NCBI GenBank assembly: GCA_027011025.1
Contig: JALVAU010000376.1
Coordinates: 1 to 6,571 of the forward strand
DNA length: 6,571 nt
Origin: Campylobacteraceae bacterium
Lineage (GTDB): Bacteria > Campylobacterota > Campylobacteria > Campylobacterales > Sulfurospirillaceae
Direction of reading: 5' to 3'
This document shows positions 1 through 6,571 of this stretch, piece by piece (position 1 is the stretch's first letter; every line of letters starts with the position of its first letter). The notes beneath the pieces are model-generated. The model did no database searches. It was not told where the DNA came from and saw only the letters and a program-made list of their open reading frames with translations. The translations under genes were made by a program, and so were the position numbers.

Positions 1-40
1 TCTAGCAATAAAAATAAAAAAATAATTTTACAATCAAGCC

Positions 41-415
41 TTAAGTATCTTCTCCAAACCATTGATTCAGAGTCTCTTTTGCTCTTTGTGTATGCTCTTT
101 TTTTATGTAGGCTCCGACTGTTGCAACTGCGGCTATAAGTACGCCTAAATCATCAGAATAGCCTACAACAGGAGTGATATCAGGTATCGCATCAATAGGA
201 GAAATAAAATAACCTAACGCACCGATTATGACTGTCTTTGCCCAAGTGGGTGTATCTCTGTCTTGCAAGGCATAGTAGAGTTTCAATGCCGGCTCTAGTA
301 CATTTTTCCCGGCAATCTTTGCATATTTTTTTACTTTATCCCAAAAGCTTTCATCTGAATACTCTTTTTCAAATTTGGTTTCCTCGTCGTCGTTTTTTTT
401 AACTATATTTGCCAT
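41..415 (-). CDS. DUF1232 (YkvA-like) small membrane-associated protein
   Basis: This 124-residue protein carries the DUF1232 signature GYFISPIDAIPD at residues 69-79, followed by VVGYSDDLGVL at 83-93. This is the family's characteristic SPxDaIPD...G..DDl pattern. The core (about 57-105) is hydrophobic enough for one or two short membrane-associated helices. The first 30 residues are charged and probably disordered. The biochemical role of DUF1232 proteins is not established, so none is assigned. The start at 415 is supported by a strong Shine-Dalgarno, GGAG at 422-425 (minus strand), six bases before the ATG. The gene lies 51 bases downstream of recJ on the same strand. It could be the last gene of the pyrG-recJ unit or have its own weak promoter in the gap, where TATAAG-like sequence is present but not convincing. 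Family assignment is firm; function is unknown. Confidence 0.9.
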   Translation of the reverse strand: MANIVKKNDDEETKFEKEYSDESFWDKVKKYAKIAGKNVLEPALKLYYALQDRDTPTWAKTVIIGALGYFISPIDAIPDITPVVGYSDDLGVLIAAVATVGAYIKKEHTQRAKETLNQWFGEDT

Positions 416-466
416 ATTATTCTCCAGAAAGACAAGAAAACATATACAATCTTATAGTAACCAAAA

Positions 467-2038
467 CTATATAATCTCTCTTATCAAAAGTTGTGGTGTT
501 ACAAGTCCTCTGTAGTCATTTTTTGAAACCGTAAAAAGTATGTTTATCTTATCTCCTCTTCGCGCTTCTTTATCATAATTGAAAAAGACTGACTCTAGAG
601 TAGTATTTTCATCTTCTAAAATCAATTTTAAGTGGTTTTGATTTTTCCCTATCTTTCTATCAACTTTTACAAATATATCTCTTAAGATAAAACTTGGCTT
701 TGGATTTTTTTGACCATAAGGCTCAAACTCTTCTAGTATCTCTAAAAGTTCAAAATCTATAGCACTAGGTTCTATCTCTCCTAGCACATCAGCACTAGCC
801 TTAAGCATAGATTTTTCTATCGTTTTGGCTGCACTGTACATTCTGTCTCTAAATTCAGGAAGGTTTTTCTTCAGCAAAGCAACTCCAGCTGCCCCTTTAT
901 GTCCGCCAAAACCCAACAATATCTCTTTTTGCTGCTCTATCAAGGATAGGATATCCACTTCGCCCACACCTCTAGCACTCCCTTTGGCTTTTTCTCCCGA
1001 TATAGAAAACACAATAGCAGGCTTTTTAAATCTCTTTGAAAGTCTGGAAGCCACAATACCCACTATGCCTTCATGCCACTCTTCACCCCATGCTATAATG
1101 ATATTTTCATCCTCTTTTGCATACTTTAAAGAGCTTTCAAACAGAAGTCTCTCTTCCTCTTTTCTATCGTTATTTAGACCCACTATATACTCAAGCTTAT
1201 CCATAGCATCATCAAGGCTTTTTGACTTTAAAAAATGGTACGAAAACTTCGCATCCTCCATTCTTCCCGAACTATTTATCAACGGAGCAATCAAAAAAGA
1301 TATCTCATCACTTTGCAAACTCTTTTTATTGAAAAAAGTTTTTACCGCTTCAAAAGCCGGTCTTTTTGAACGATTGAGTGCACTAATCCCTCTTTTTACC
1401 ATCACCCTGTTCATGTCTTTTAACTCCATCATATCAGCCATGATAGCGATACAAAGCAAATCTAAAAAAGATGATAGGTTATATTTTATCGCTAATTTTT
1501 CTTTTATGTGAGCTACTAAGTACCAAGCAACCTGCGCACCGCAAATCTCACAATTTGGAAAAGAACAATCTTCTTGTTTTGGATTTACGATAGCATAAGC
1601 ATCAGGAACTTGAAGAGGAATACTATGGTGGTCTGTGATGATTAAGTCTATGTTATTTTCTTTACAGTAGATAGCCGGCTCTAGGGCAGAGATACCATTG
1701 TCCACCGTTATAATCACATCGGCATTTAATCTTTTGACAATATCAAGGCTTAGTCCATAGCCATCACTAAAGCGGTTTGGAATCACCAGATCATACACCA
1801 CACCGATATCATCAAAAAATGTACTCAAAATTACACTCGAAATTACGCCATCCACATCATAATCACCGACAATAGCTATATTTTCACCACTTTTTATAGC
1901 TTTTACAACTCTTTGTGTTGCCTTGTCTATATCTTTAAAAATACTTGGCTTCGGTAAATCTTCCAGCTTGGTACATTTGTCATCCTCAAATCTACTCGAT
2001 AGTATATCCCTGATATCCTTTTTGGTCAGCTTAGCCAT
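467..2038 (-). CDS. recJ: single-stranded-DNA-specific exonuclease RecJ
   Basis: RecJ degrades single-stranded DNA 5' to 3' in the cytoplasm, in recombinational repair (RecF-type pathway), mismatch repair and replication-fork processing. The 523 residues show the full DHH-phosphoesterase layout. Motif I is GDYDVDG at 58-64, motif II is VDNG at 112-115, and the DHH motif is at 136-138. A further metal-site aspartate is probably D202 (in IMADMMEL), and NSSGRM lies at 255-260. The DHHA1 domain has [13 protein letters not shown] at 321-333, KGSAR at 352-356 and GGHKGAAG at 378-385. An OB-like C-terminal region spans about 420-520. The protein is somewhat shorter than E. coli RecJ (577 residues) but no catalytic motif is missing. 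The ATG lies inside the end of pyrG (8-base overlap). The ribosome binding site is weak (purine-rich, no GGAG), so translational coupling to pyrG is likely. A CX4CX2C cluster (C158, C163, C166) lies between the DHH motif and D202. Confidence 0.97.
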   Translation of the reverse strand: MAKLTKKDIRDILSSRFEDDKCTKLEDLPKPSIFKDIDKATQRVVKAIKSGENIAIVGDYDVDGVISSVILSTFFDDIGVVYDLVIPNRFSDGYGLSLDIVKRLNADVIITVDNGISALEPAIYCKENNIDLIITDHHSIPLQVPDAYAIVNPKQEDCSFPNCEICGAQVAWYLVAHIKEKLAIKYNLSSFLDLLCIAIMADMMELKDMNRVMVKRGISALNRSKRPAFEAVKTFFNKKSLQSDEISFLIAPLINSSGRMEDAKFSYHFLKSKSLDDAMDKLEYIVGLNNDRKEEERLLFESSLKYAKEDENIIIAWGEEWHEGIVGIVASRLSKRFKKPAIVFSISGEKAKGSARGVGEVDILSLIEQQKEILLGFGGHKGAAGVALLKKNLPEFRDRMYSAAKTIEKSMLKASADVLGEIEPSAIDFELLEILEEFEPYGQKNPKPSFILRDIFVKVDRKIGKNQNHLKLILEDENTTLESVFFNYDKEARRGDKINILFTVSKNDYRGLVTPQLLIREII

Positions 2039-3671
2039 TTTTTCTTTTTTCTATAGAAGCCTTTGCAAATGATACTAAAACTCTGTTTGGATTTGTCAAT
2101 CTTGATGTAAACTCAGGATGAAACTGTACCCCTAGGAAAAATGGATGGTTTTCTAACTCAACAGACTCGATAAGTCCATCTGCTTCACCACCTACGATCA
2201 AGCCCTCTTTTTCAAAAGCTTCTCTATAAACCGGGTTTGCTTCATATCTGTGTCTGTGCCTCTCTCTTATCGTCTCTTCTGCGTCATATATCTTTCTTAG
2301 CAAGGATCCCTCTTTTGTATCACAGCTGTACCCTCCTAATCTCATAGTTCCACCAAGAGGGCTGTTATAGGTTCTTAGTTGTTTCTTGCCGCTTGCATCT
2401 ATAAATGTATCTATAAGATATACTACCGGATTTTTACACTCTTTATCAAATTCGATTGAGTTTGCATCCTCTACATGTAGAACATTTCTAGCAAACTCTA
2501 TGAGGGAGAGTTGCATACCAAGGCAAATACCAAGATATGGTATCTTGTGCTCTCTAGCATACTTGATAGCCTCTATCTTTCCCTCTACTCCTCTATGACC
2601 AAAGCCACCTGCTACCAAGATGCCATCTACATCATTTAGCAACTCTTGGCTTCCTTTCTCTTCAATCTTTTCAGAATCTACCCATTTTAGATTTATCCTT
2701 GTGTTTAGGTTTGCACCTGCATGTATAAAAGACTCTGTCAAAGATTTGTATGACTCTTTTAAGTCTATATATTTTCCTACAAAAGCAATCTTGACTTCAT
2801 CACTTGGGTCAACAACTCTTTTTACCAAAGTATCCCAATGCTCCATATCAGGGTTGAGGTCTCCTAGGTTCAATGTCTGCGAAATCGGAGTTAAGATATC
2901 CTCTTTAAGAAAATTTAGAGGCACTTTATAGATAGTAGGTGCGTCCAAAGACTCTATGACAGAGTTTCTATCAACCCCACAAGAGAAAGCAAGTTTGTTT
3001 CTTAGCTCTTTTGGAAGTGGTATTTCACTCCTGCAAATAAGCATATCCGGGGTAAGTCCAATTCTTCTTAACTCTTGTACAGAGTGTTGTGTCGGTTTTG
3101 TCTTTAACTCTCCTGCTACTTTTATAAAAGGTATAAGAGTTAGATGAATGTTCATATATCTACCTTTTCCAACCTCGGTTCCTAGCCCTCTGATAGCCTC
3201 TAAAAATGGTAACCCTTCTATATCCCCTACAGTTCCGCCTATCTCTACTAAAAGAACATCTTGACCGACTCCTGCTTTTTTGATTCTTCTTATGATCTCA
3301 TCTACTATATGAGGAACCACCTGTATGGTTTTACCAAGATAGTCGCCTTTTCTCTCCCGCTCTATCACTGAAGAGTAAACCCTACCTGTTGTGAAGTTGT
3401 TTTTTTGGTGTAAATTTTCGTCTAAAAATCTCTCATAATGCCCCAAATCCAGATCAGTTTCAGCCCCGTCATCTGTCACAAAAACTTCTCCATGCTCTAG
3501 TGGACTCATGGTTCCTGGATCTACATTTATATAAGGATCTGCTTTTAAAATACTGACTTTCAGACCACAATTTTTTAAAAGAGTTGCGATACTTGCAGCA
3601 GCTATACCTTTTCCAAGCGAGCTTAAAACCCCACCTGTTACAAATATGTATTTTGTTTTTTTATTACCCAT
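2031..3671 (-). CDS. pyrG: CTP synthase (glutamine hydrolysing)
   Basis: CTP synthase makes CTP from UTP, ATP and glutamine, the last step of de novo pyrimidine nucleotide synthesis, in the cytoplasm. At 546 residues it is full length (E. coli 545). The N-terminal synthetase domain (about 1-270) has the P-loop [10 protein letters not shown] at 13-22, [18 protein letters not shown] at 60-77 with Mg-binding D73, and [12 protein letters not shown] at 142-153 with E143. The class I glutamine amidotransferase domain (about 292-540) has the oxyanion-region [10 protein letters not shown] at 355-364. Its nucleophile elbow GICLGMQ contains C383, and the catalytic H518 and E520 lie in [14 protein letters not shown] at 471-479 is also typical. 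The start at 3671 has AAGG (3680-3683, minus strand) eight bases upstream and a TATAAT box at 3704-3709. It is the first gene of the leftward unit and overlaps recJ by 8 bases. All catalytic residues are present. Confidence 0.99.
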   Translation of the reverse strand: MGNKKTKYIFVTGGVLSSLGKGIAAASIATLLKNCGLKVSILKADPYINVDPGTMSPLEHGEVFVTDDGAETDLDLGHYERFLDENLHQKNNFTTGRVYSSVIERERKGDYLGKTIQVVPHIVDEIIRRIKKAGVGQDVLLVEIGGTVGDIEGLPFLEAIRGLGTEVGKGRYMNIHLTLIPFIKVAGELKTKPTQHSVQELRRIGLTPDMLICRSEIPLPKELRNKLAFSCGVDRNSVIESLDAPTIYKVPLNFLKEDILTPISQTLNLGDLNPDMEHWDTLVKRVVDPSDEVKIAFVGKYIDLKESYKSLTESFIHAGANLNTRINLKWVDSEKIEEKGSQELLNDVDGILVAGGFGHRGVEGKIEAIKYAREHKIPYLGICLGMQLSLIEFARNVLHVEDANSIEFDKECKNPVVYLIDTFIDASGKKQLRTYNSPLGGTMRLGGYSCDTKEGSLLRKIYDAEETIRERHRHRYEANPVYREAFEKEGLIVGGEADGLIESVELENHPFFLGVQFHPEFTSRLTNPNRVLVSFAKASIEKRKNG

Positions 3672-3703
3672 CGTTTATGCCTTATTTTTCATAGTTGGTT
3701 ATT

Positions 3704-3709
3704 ATTATA
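3704..3709 (-). promoter_or_regulatory. predicted -10 box driving pyrG-recJ
   Basis: The minus strand reads TATAAT here, preceded by GGA. It lies about 32 bases upstream of the pyrG ATG, which gives a leader of about 25 bases containing AAGG (3680-3683). At the usual -35 distance there is only AT-rich sequence, as is common for housekeeping sigma promoters in Campylobacterota. Transcript start was not measured. Confidence 0.6.
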
Positions 3710-3724
3710 TCCGAATTTACATTA

Positions 3725-3733
3725 TGATATAAT
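3725..3733 (+). promoter_or_regulatory. predicted extended -10 promoter of the DUF4139-desulfidase unit
   Basis: TGATATAAT is a perfect extended -10 element (TGN followed by TATAAT at 3728-3733). Transcription would begin near 3740, giving a short leader of about 18 bases before the preferred ATG at 3758. No -35 hexamer is recognisable; with a 17-base spacer it would lie at 3705-3710, almost exactly on the opposing -10 box. Confidence 0.6.
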
Positions 3734-3747
3734 AATAAGAAAACAAT

Positions 3748-3751
3748 GAGG
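3748..3751 (+). promoter_or_regulatory. ribosome binding site that decides the DUF4139 gene start
   Basis: GAGG lies six bases before the ATG at 3758, an ideal spacing. An earlier in-frame ATG at 3746 overlaps this GAGG and has only weak AAGA-type sequence upstream. The start at 3758 is therefore preferred; it also gives a cleaner signal peptide. Confidence 0.65.
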
Positions 3752-3757
3752 TATAAA

Positions 3758-5176
3758 ATGTATAAAGTTTTTTACATAGTTGCATTGTTCATGATATCCC
3801 TTTTTGCGCAAACAAACCCTCTACATGTGAAAGTCGATATATATTCAAACGCCTCTTTTATCACTAAAAGTTTTCAGATAAAAAGCCAAGGCGTTATCTC
3901 CTTGAAACTTCCAGCTCAAACTAACCTTGAAAACATAAGCATAAAAACAAAAAATTGTAATACTTCCAACCTCTCTTTGAGTAATCCCAAAAAGTTCAAA
4001 AACCAAGAAATTGAAAAATTGACTATAAAGATTGAGGATTTAAATAACCAAATTACATCTTTAAAAGAGAAAAACAACCTGCTAAAAACCCTCTCGCTCA
4101 AAGACAAAAAAGGCAAAGAAATATCTACAACCCTAGAGTACTTTAGCAAAAATTTTATGCAAGATATTCGAAGCATATCTGATTTAAAGATTAAATTACG
4201 GGCTGCAAATGAGAGATTGAAAATGCTGCAAAATCAAAAAGCAAGTCAATATAAAAATCTTCATATCTCTTTTACATGTAGAGATAAAGGCATCATGAAA
4301 GTCACATATCCCGAGTATAATTTTAGAATAAGACATTTTTATGATATCAAAGCAAATAGCAACACTTTGCAAGTACAATTTATAAAGAAGATAAAGATAA
4401 TTCAAAAAACCGGTGAGGATTTTGAGAATCTTGATATTTATGCTCACTCAAACGCATACAATCAATCCGTTGCTCCTATGCCTTTTTATCCGAAATATTT
4501 AAATTTTTATCCGAAAAAAAGAGTGTTGATGTCAAAATCTATGCCGGTAGCAATGGAAAATACGGCAATAAACGCAAAATCCATATATAGAGAAAACCTC
4601 ACTACTTCATCATTTGTAGCTCTACATGTAAAGATAAAAAATAACCAAGAAAAGATAGTAGAGCTTGACAAACAGATAAAAAATATAAAATTCCAAAACG
4701 ATATAGATGGATACGGAACTTCTAGAGCATACTTAAAAGCAAAATTTAAGAGCGATAGGTATTATCAAAGTGCACAGGCATATATCTATCTAGACAATAA
4801 TCAAGTCGGTACGAGAAGATTGCCAAATATCAAAAAAGATGCCAAAGTCAGCCTCTATTTTGGCGAAAATCAAAATATAAAAATCAAAAAAACCCTACAA
4901 AGAAGATTTAGCGAGAGCGAGTTTTTTGGTAGCAAACAGATAAATACACAAGTCTGGCAGTATAAAATCTCAAATGCCGGCAAAACTATGCAAAAAATCA
5001 ATCTTATCGAAAGATTGCCTATCTCACAAAATGAAGATATAAAAGTAGAGCCTCTTTTTGATACAAAAAAAGCAAAAATTGACAAAAAAGGTAAAACCAT
5101 ATGGAGTTTCAATCTTGCTCCAAGTGAGATTAAAACTATAAAATTCGGCTACAAAACTACAAAACCAAAAAAATAA
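3758..5176 (+). CDS. secreted DUF4139 (MuiA-like) protein, function unknown
   Basis: From the preferred start this is 472 residues (476 from the ATG at 3746). Residues 1-17, MYKVFYIVALFMISLFA, form a signal peptide with likely cleavage before QTNP, so the mature protein should be periplasmic or surface exposed. Residues about 22-70 resemble the DUF4140 N-terminal domain (VDIYSNASFITKSF, then a hydrophobic strand and LPAQTNLENISIK). Two lysine- and glutamate-rich probable coiled-coil stretches follow (about 80-112 and 140-165). The DUF4139 domain covers about 180-470. Its signature IIQKTGEDFENLDIYAHS is at 214-231, GTRRLP lies at 351-356, and the end has ERLPISQNEDIKV at 418-430, TIWSFNLAPSEIKTIKFGY at 447-465. 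Some family members are called mucoidy inhibitor MuiA, but no molecular activity is established, so none is given here. It is the first gene of the rightward unit, 22 bases before the cysteine desulfidase gene. Family call is good; role is unknown. Confidence 0.8.
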   Translation: MYKVFYIVALFMISLFAQTNPLHVKVDIYSNASFITKSFQIKSQGVISLKLPAQTNLENISIKTKNCNTSNLSLSNPKKFKNQEIEKLTIKIEDLNNQITSLKEKNNLLKTLSLKDKKGKEISTTLEYFSKNFMQDIRSISDLKIKLRAANERLKMLQNQKASQYKNLHISFTCRDKGIMKVTYPEYNFRIRHFYDIKANSNTLQVQFIKKIKIIQKTGEDFENLDIYAHSNAYNQSVAPMPFYPKYLNFYPKKRVLMSKSMPVAMENTAINAKSIYRENLTTSSFVALHVKIKNNQEKIVELDKQIKNIKFQNDIDGYGTSRAYLKAKFKSDRYYQSAQAYIYLDNNQVGTRRLPNIKKDAKVSLYFGENQNIKIKKTLQRRFSESEFFGSKQINTQVWQYKISNAGKTMQKINLIERLPISQNEDIKVEPLFDTKKAKIDKKGKTIWSFNLAPSEIKTIKFGYKTTKPKK

Positions 5177-5194
5177 GGAAATAAGGAAATAGGG
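5171..5194 (+). repeat. three tandem octamers carrying the desulfidase ribosome binding sites
   Basis: AAATAAGG at 5171-5178 is repeated exactly at 5179-5186 and imperfectly as AAATAGGG at 5187-5194. The first copy contains the TAA stop of the DUF4139 gene (5174-5176). Each copy ends in a Shine-Dalgarno-like GG core. Relative to the ATG at 5199, the AAGG at 5183-5186 is 12 bases away and the stronger AGGGG at 5191-5195 only 3 bases away, so neither has the usual spacing of 5-9. Confidence 0.7.
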
Positions 5195-5198
5195 GAAA

Positions 5199-6479
5199 AT
5201 GACTATAGAAAATATACTAAACTTACTAAAAGAAGAGATAGTTCCTGCTCAAGGGTGCACGGAACCGATAGCACTTGCCTATGTTTGTGCGAAAGCTGTG
5301 GAAGTATTGGGAAAAACTCCCCAAAAGATAGATATATATGTGTCTGGCAATATGATCAAAAATGTAAAATCAGTAAATATACCAAATGCAGGCGATATGA
5401 TAGGCATAGAAGCCGCATGTGCCATGGGAGCCGTCAAAGGGAATGCTTCAAAAGAGTTGATGGTTATAAGCCATGTACAAGAGAAAGATTTGGATGAGGT
5501 TAAAGATTTTTTAAATCAAGATAAGATAAGGGTTATACGCGATAAAACCGATATACCGCTATATGCAAAAGCGGTTGTTTATAGTGGTGATGATTATGCT
5601 CTTGTAGAGATTAAGCATCTTCATACAAACATAACAAAGATAGAGAAAAACGGCAAAAGTGTTATCAACAGAGCCTGCAATGATGCACAGTTTAGCACAC
5701 CTTATGAAGAAAGAGAAAAGCTAACAGTCAAAGGCATATATGAGCTCGCCAAAAGTATAGACATAGATCTCATCAAAGATCTGTTTGATTTGGTAGTGGA
5801 GCGAAACAGCACAATAGCTCAAGCCGGTCTTGATGGCAAATATGGTGTAAATATAGGCTGTATGATAAATAAAAACATACAAAAAGGCTTGTATGGAAAT
5901 GATCAGAGAAACAGATGTGCCTCTTTCGCATCAGCAGGCGGAGATGCAAGGATGAGTGGATGTTCTCTGCCTGTCATGACTACAAGCGGAAGCGGAAACC
6001 AAGGTATGGCGGCATCGCTTCCTATCATAAAATACTGCAAAGACCAAAACAAACCTTATGAGACTTTGATACGAACGCTCTTCTTTTCACATCTTACAAC
6101 GATACATCTCAAGTCAAGCATAGGCAGACTCTCAGCATTTTGCGGTGTTATTTGTGCTACAAGTGCGGTTAGCGGGGCTTTGGTCTTTGTTGAAGATGGA
6201 GACTATGAGGGTATATCTATGGCGATCACAAACTCTCTTGGAAATATCTCCGGCGTTATTTGCGACGGAGCAAAAGCATCTTGTGCTATGAAAATAGCTA
6301 CGGGTGTTTATACTGCTTTTGATTCATCTATGCTAGCACTTTCAAAAAGAGCACTTCATAGCGGAGACGGTATAGTCGGCAGAGACATCGAAGATACTAT
6401 CAACAACATAGGCATACTTGCAAAATCAGGTATGAAAGAGACTGACAATATAATTCTTGGCATTATGGAAAAAAATTAA
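5199..6479 (+). CDS. cyuA: iron-sulfur L-cysteine desulfidase (CyuA/YhaM, UPF0597 family)
   Basis: Members of this family convert L-cysteine to hydrogen sulfide, pyruvate and ammonia in the cytoplasm using an oxygen-sensitive [4Fe-4S] cluster rather than PLP. They are often labelled 'serine dehydratase alpha-like'. The 426 residues match the family end to end. EEIVPAQGCTEP at 12-23 holds the conserved catalytic-type C20, and IPNAGDMIGIEAACAMGA lies at 61-78. SGCSLPVMTTSGSGNQGM at 253-270 is the family's glycine- and serine-rich signature. Candidate cluster cysteines are C315 (FCG), C355 (CDGAK) and C362. From memory, their spacing (40 then 7) equals that of the cluster cysteines of the Methanocaldococcus jannaschii enzyme. 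The gene follows the DUF4139 gene by 22 bases and is likely co-transcribed. No cysteine transporter or CyuR-type regulator is in view. Serine deamination is an alternative activity. The symbol is by family resemblance. Confidence 0.92.
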   Translation: MTIENILNLLKEEIVPAQGCTEPIALAYVCAKAVEVLGKTPQKIDIYVSGNMIKNVKSVNIPNAGDMIGIEAACAMGAVKGNASKELMVISHVQEKDLDEVKDFLNQDKIRVIRDKTDIPLYAKAVVYSGDDYALVEIKHLHTNITKIEKNGKSVINRACNDAQFSTPYEEREKLTVKGIYELAKSIDIDLIKDLFDLVVERNSTIAQAGLDGKYGVNIGCMINKNIQKGLYGNDQRNRCASFASAGGDARMSGCSLPVMTTSGSGNQGMAASLPIIKYCKDQNKPYETLIRTLFFSHLTTIHLKSSIGRLSAFCGVICATSAVSGALVFVEDGDYEGISMAITNSLGNISGVICDGAKASCAMKIATGVYTAFDSSMLALSKRALHSGDGIVGRDIEDTINNIGILAKSGMKETDNIILGIMEKN

Positions 6480-6494
6480 GATTATATCTTTATG

Positions 6495-6523
6495 CACTAT
6501 AATGAGCAAAGCTCATTATAGTG
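6495..6523. repeat. perfect 13-bp hairpin after the desulfidase gene
   Basis: CACTATAATGAGC (6495-6507) and GCTCATTATAGTG (6511-6523) are exact reverse complements around an AAA loop, starting 15 bases after the desulfidase stop. It is strong enough to form the 3' end of the transcript or protect it from exonucleases. Neither strand has a following T-tract, so it is not a canonical Rho-independent terminator. It may be half of a repeat unit together with the adjacent hairpin. Confidence 0.7.
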
Positions 6524-6544
6524 GCAGGGACTAAAGTCCCTACA
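6524..6544 (-). repeat. REP-like palindrome with 5' GTAG
   Basis: On the minus strand this reads GTAGGGAC, TTTA, GTCCCTGCC: a six-base stem (AGGGAC at 6526-6531 pairing with GTCCCT at 6536-6541) with a four-base loop, whose 5' end forms GTAG. A GTAG or GGAG head before a palindrome is a hallmark of REP elements mobilised by REP-associated tyrosine transposases. A second GTAG lies a little further out on the same strand (plus-strand CTAC at 6556-6559). Only one copy is visible, so dispersal through the genome is inferred. Confidence 0.45.
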
Positions 6545-6571
6545 ACCCCCTGAAGCTACGAAAAGTATAAC

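Larger units (their letters stand above)
3699..3738. repeat. perfect 13-bp inverted repeat in the divergent promoter region
   Basis: TTATTATTATATC at 3699-3711 is the exact reverse complement of GATATAATAATAA at 3726-3738, with 14 bases between the arms. Each arm contains a TATAAT hexamer read outward, towards pyrG on the left and the DUF4139 gene on the right. The symmetry could be a by-product of two AT-rich promoters, or a dyad operator for a regulator covering both. Confidence 0.75.

Noticed and set aside
1..40. T-rich tract (minus strand) just after the DUF1232 stop, considered as a Rho-independent terminator.
   Set aside because: The run of T residues is clear, but no GC-containing hairpin precedes it; only tiny AT palindromes are present.
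416..466. Possible separate promoter between recJ and the DUF1232 gene.
   Set aside because: A TATAAG-like hexamer exists, but in a short AT-rich gap this is weak evidence, so no promoter was annotated.
825..1511. Long plus-strand open frame (228 residues) opposite recJ.
   Set aside because: It is antisense to intact, fully motif-bearing recJ, is rich in serine and phenylalanine as expected from a mirrored AT-rich gene, and matches no recognisable family.
2386..3147. Three shorter plus-strand open frames opposite pyrG.
   Set aside because: They lie entirely within the conserved pyrG coding sequence, show no recognisable domain, and are typical shadow frames.
3746..3748. Upstream in-frame ATG as the start of the DUF4139 gene.
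   Set aside because: The downstream ATG at 3758 has GAGG at ideal spacing, while the upstream ATG overlaps that site and lacks a good one of its own; the difference is only four residues.
5255..5497. Cysteine- and arginine-rich open frame of 80 residues overlapping the desulfidase gene in another frame.
   Set aside because: It sits within the conserved N-terminal part of the desulfidase; the unusual composition is explained by reading that gene out of frame.

Overview
The window is AT-rich and its proteins read like those of a Campylobacterota (Epsilonproteobacteria) member, probably a free-living Sulfurimonas/Sulfuricurvum/Sulfurovum-type organism. This is judged from protein style, base composition, tight gene packing and promoters that have a good -10 box but no recognisable -35. 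No search was run, so the genus is a guess.

The layout is two divergent transcription units. The left unit (about 3671 down to 41, minus strand) runs pyrG (CTP synthase), recJ (single-strand 5'-3' exonuclease), then a small DUF1232/YkvA-type membrane-associated protein. pyrG and recJ overlap by 8 bases, and the DUF1232 gene follows after a 51-base gap with its own strong ribosome binding site. The right unit (about 3758 to 6479, plus strand) holds a secreted or periplasmic DUF4139 (MuiA-like) protein of unknown function and, 22 bases later, an iron-sulfur L-cysteine desulfidase (CyuA/YhaM, UPF0597 family).

The two units share an 86-base divergent promoter region, 3672-3757. It contains a perfect 13-bp inverted repeat that places one TATAAT box on each strand, so that each promoter's -35 position falls on the other's -10 box. 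The right unit ends in a short non-coding tail (6480-6571) with two adjacent hairpins. The second resembles a REP-type palindrome preceded by GTAG when read on the minus strand.

Functionally the left unit is housekeeping (pyrimidine nucleotide supply and DNA repair). The right unit joins cysteine breakdown (H2S, pyruvate, ammonia) to an uncharacterised envelope protein. No phage, CRISPR, toxin-antitoxin, transposase, rRNA or tRNA gene is visible, and I do not see a convincing new biological system. The most interesting signals are the mirrored promoter pair, the REP-like twin hairpins and the triple octamer before the desulfidase start. No stretch longer than 100 bases lacks a gene.
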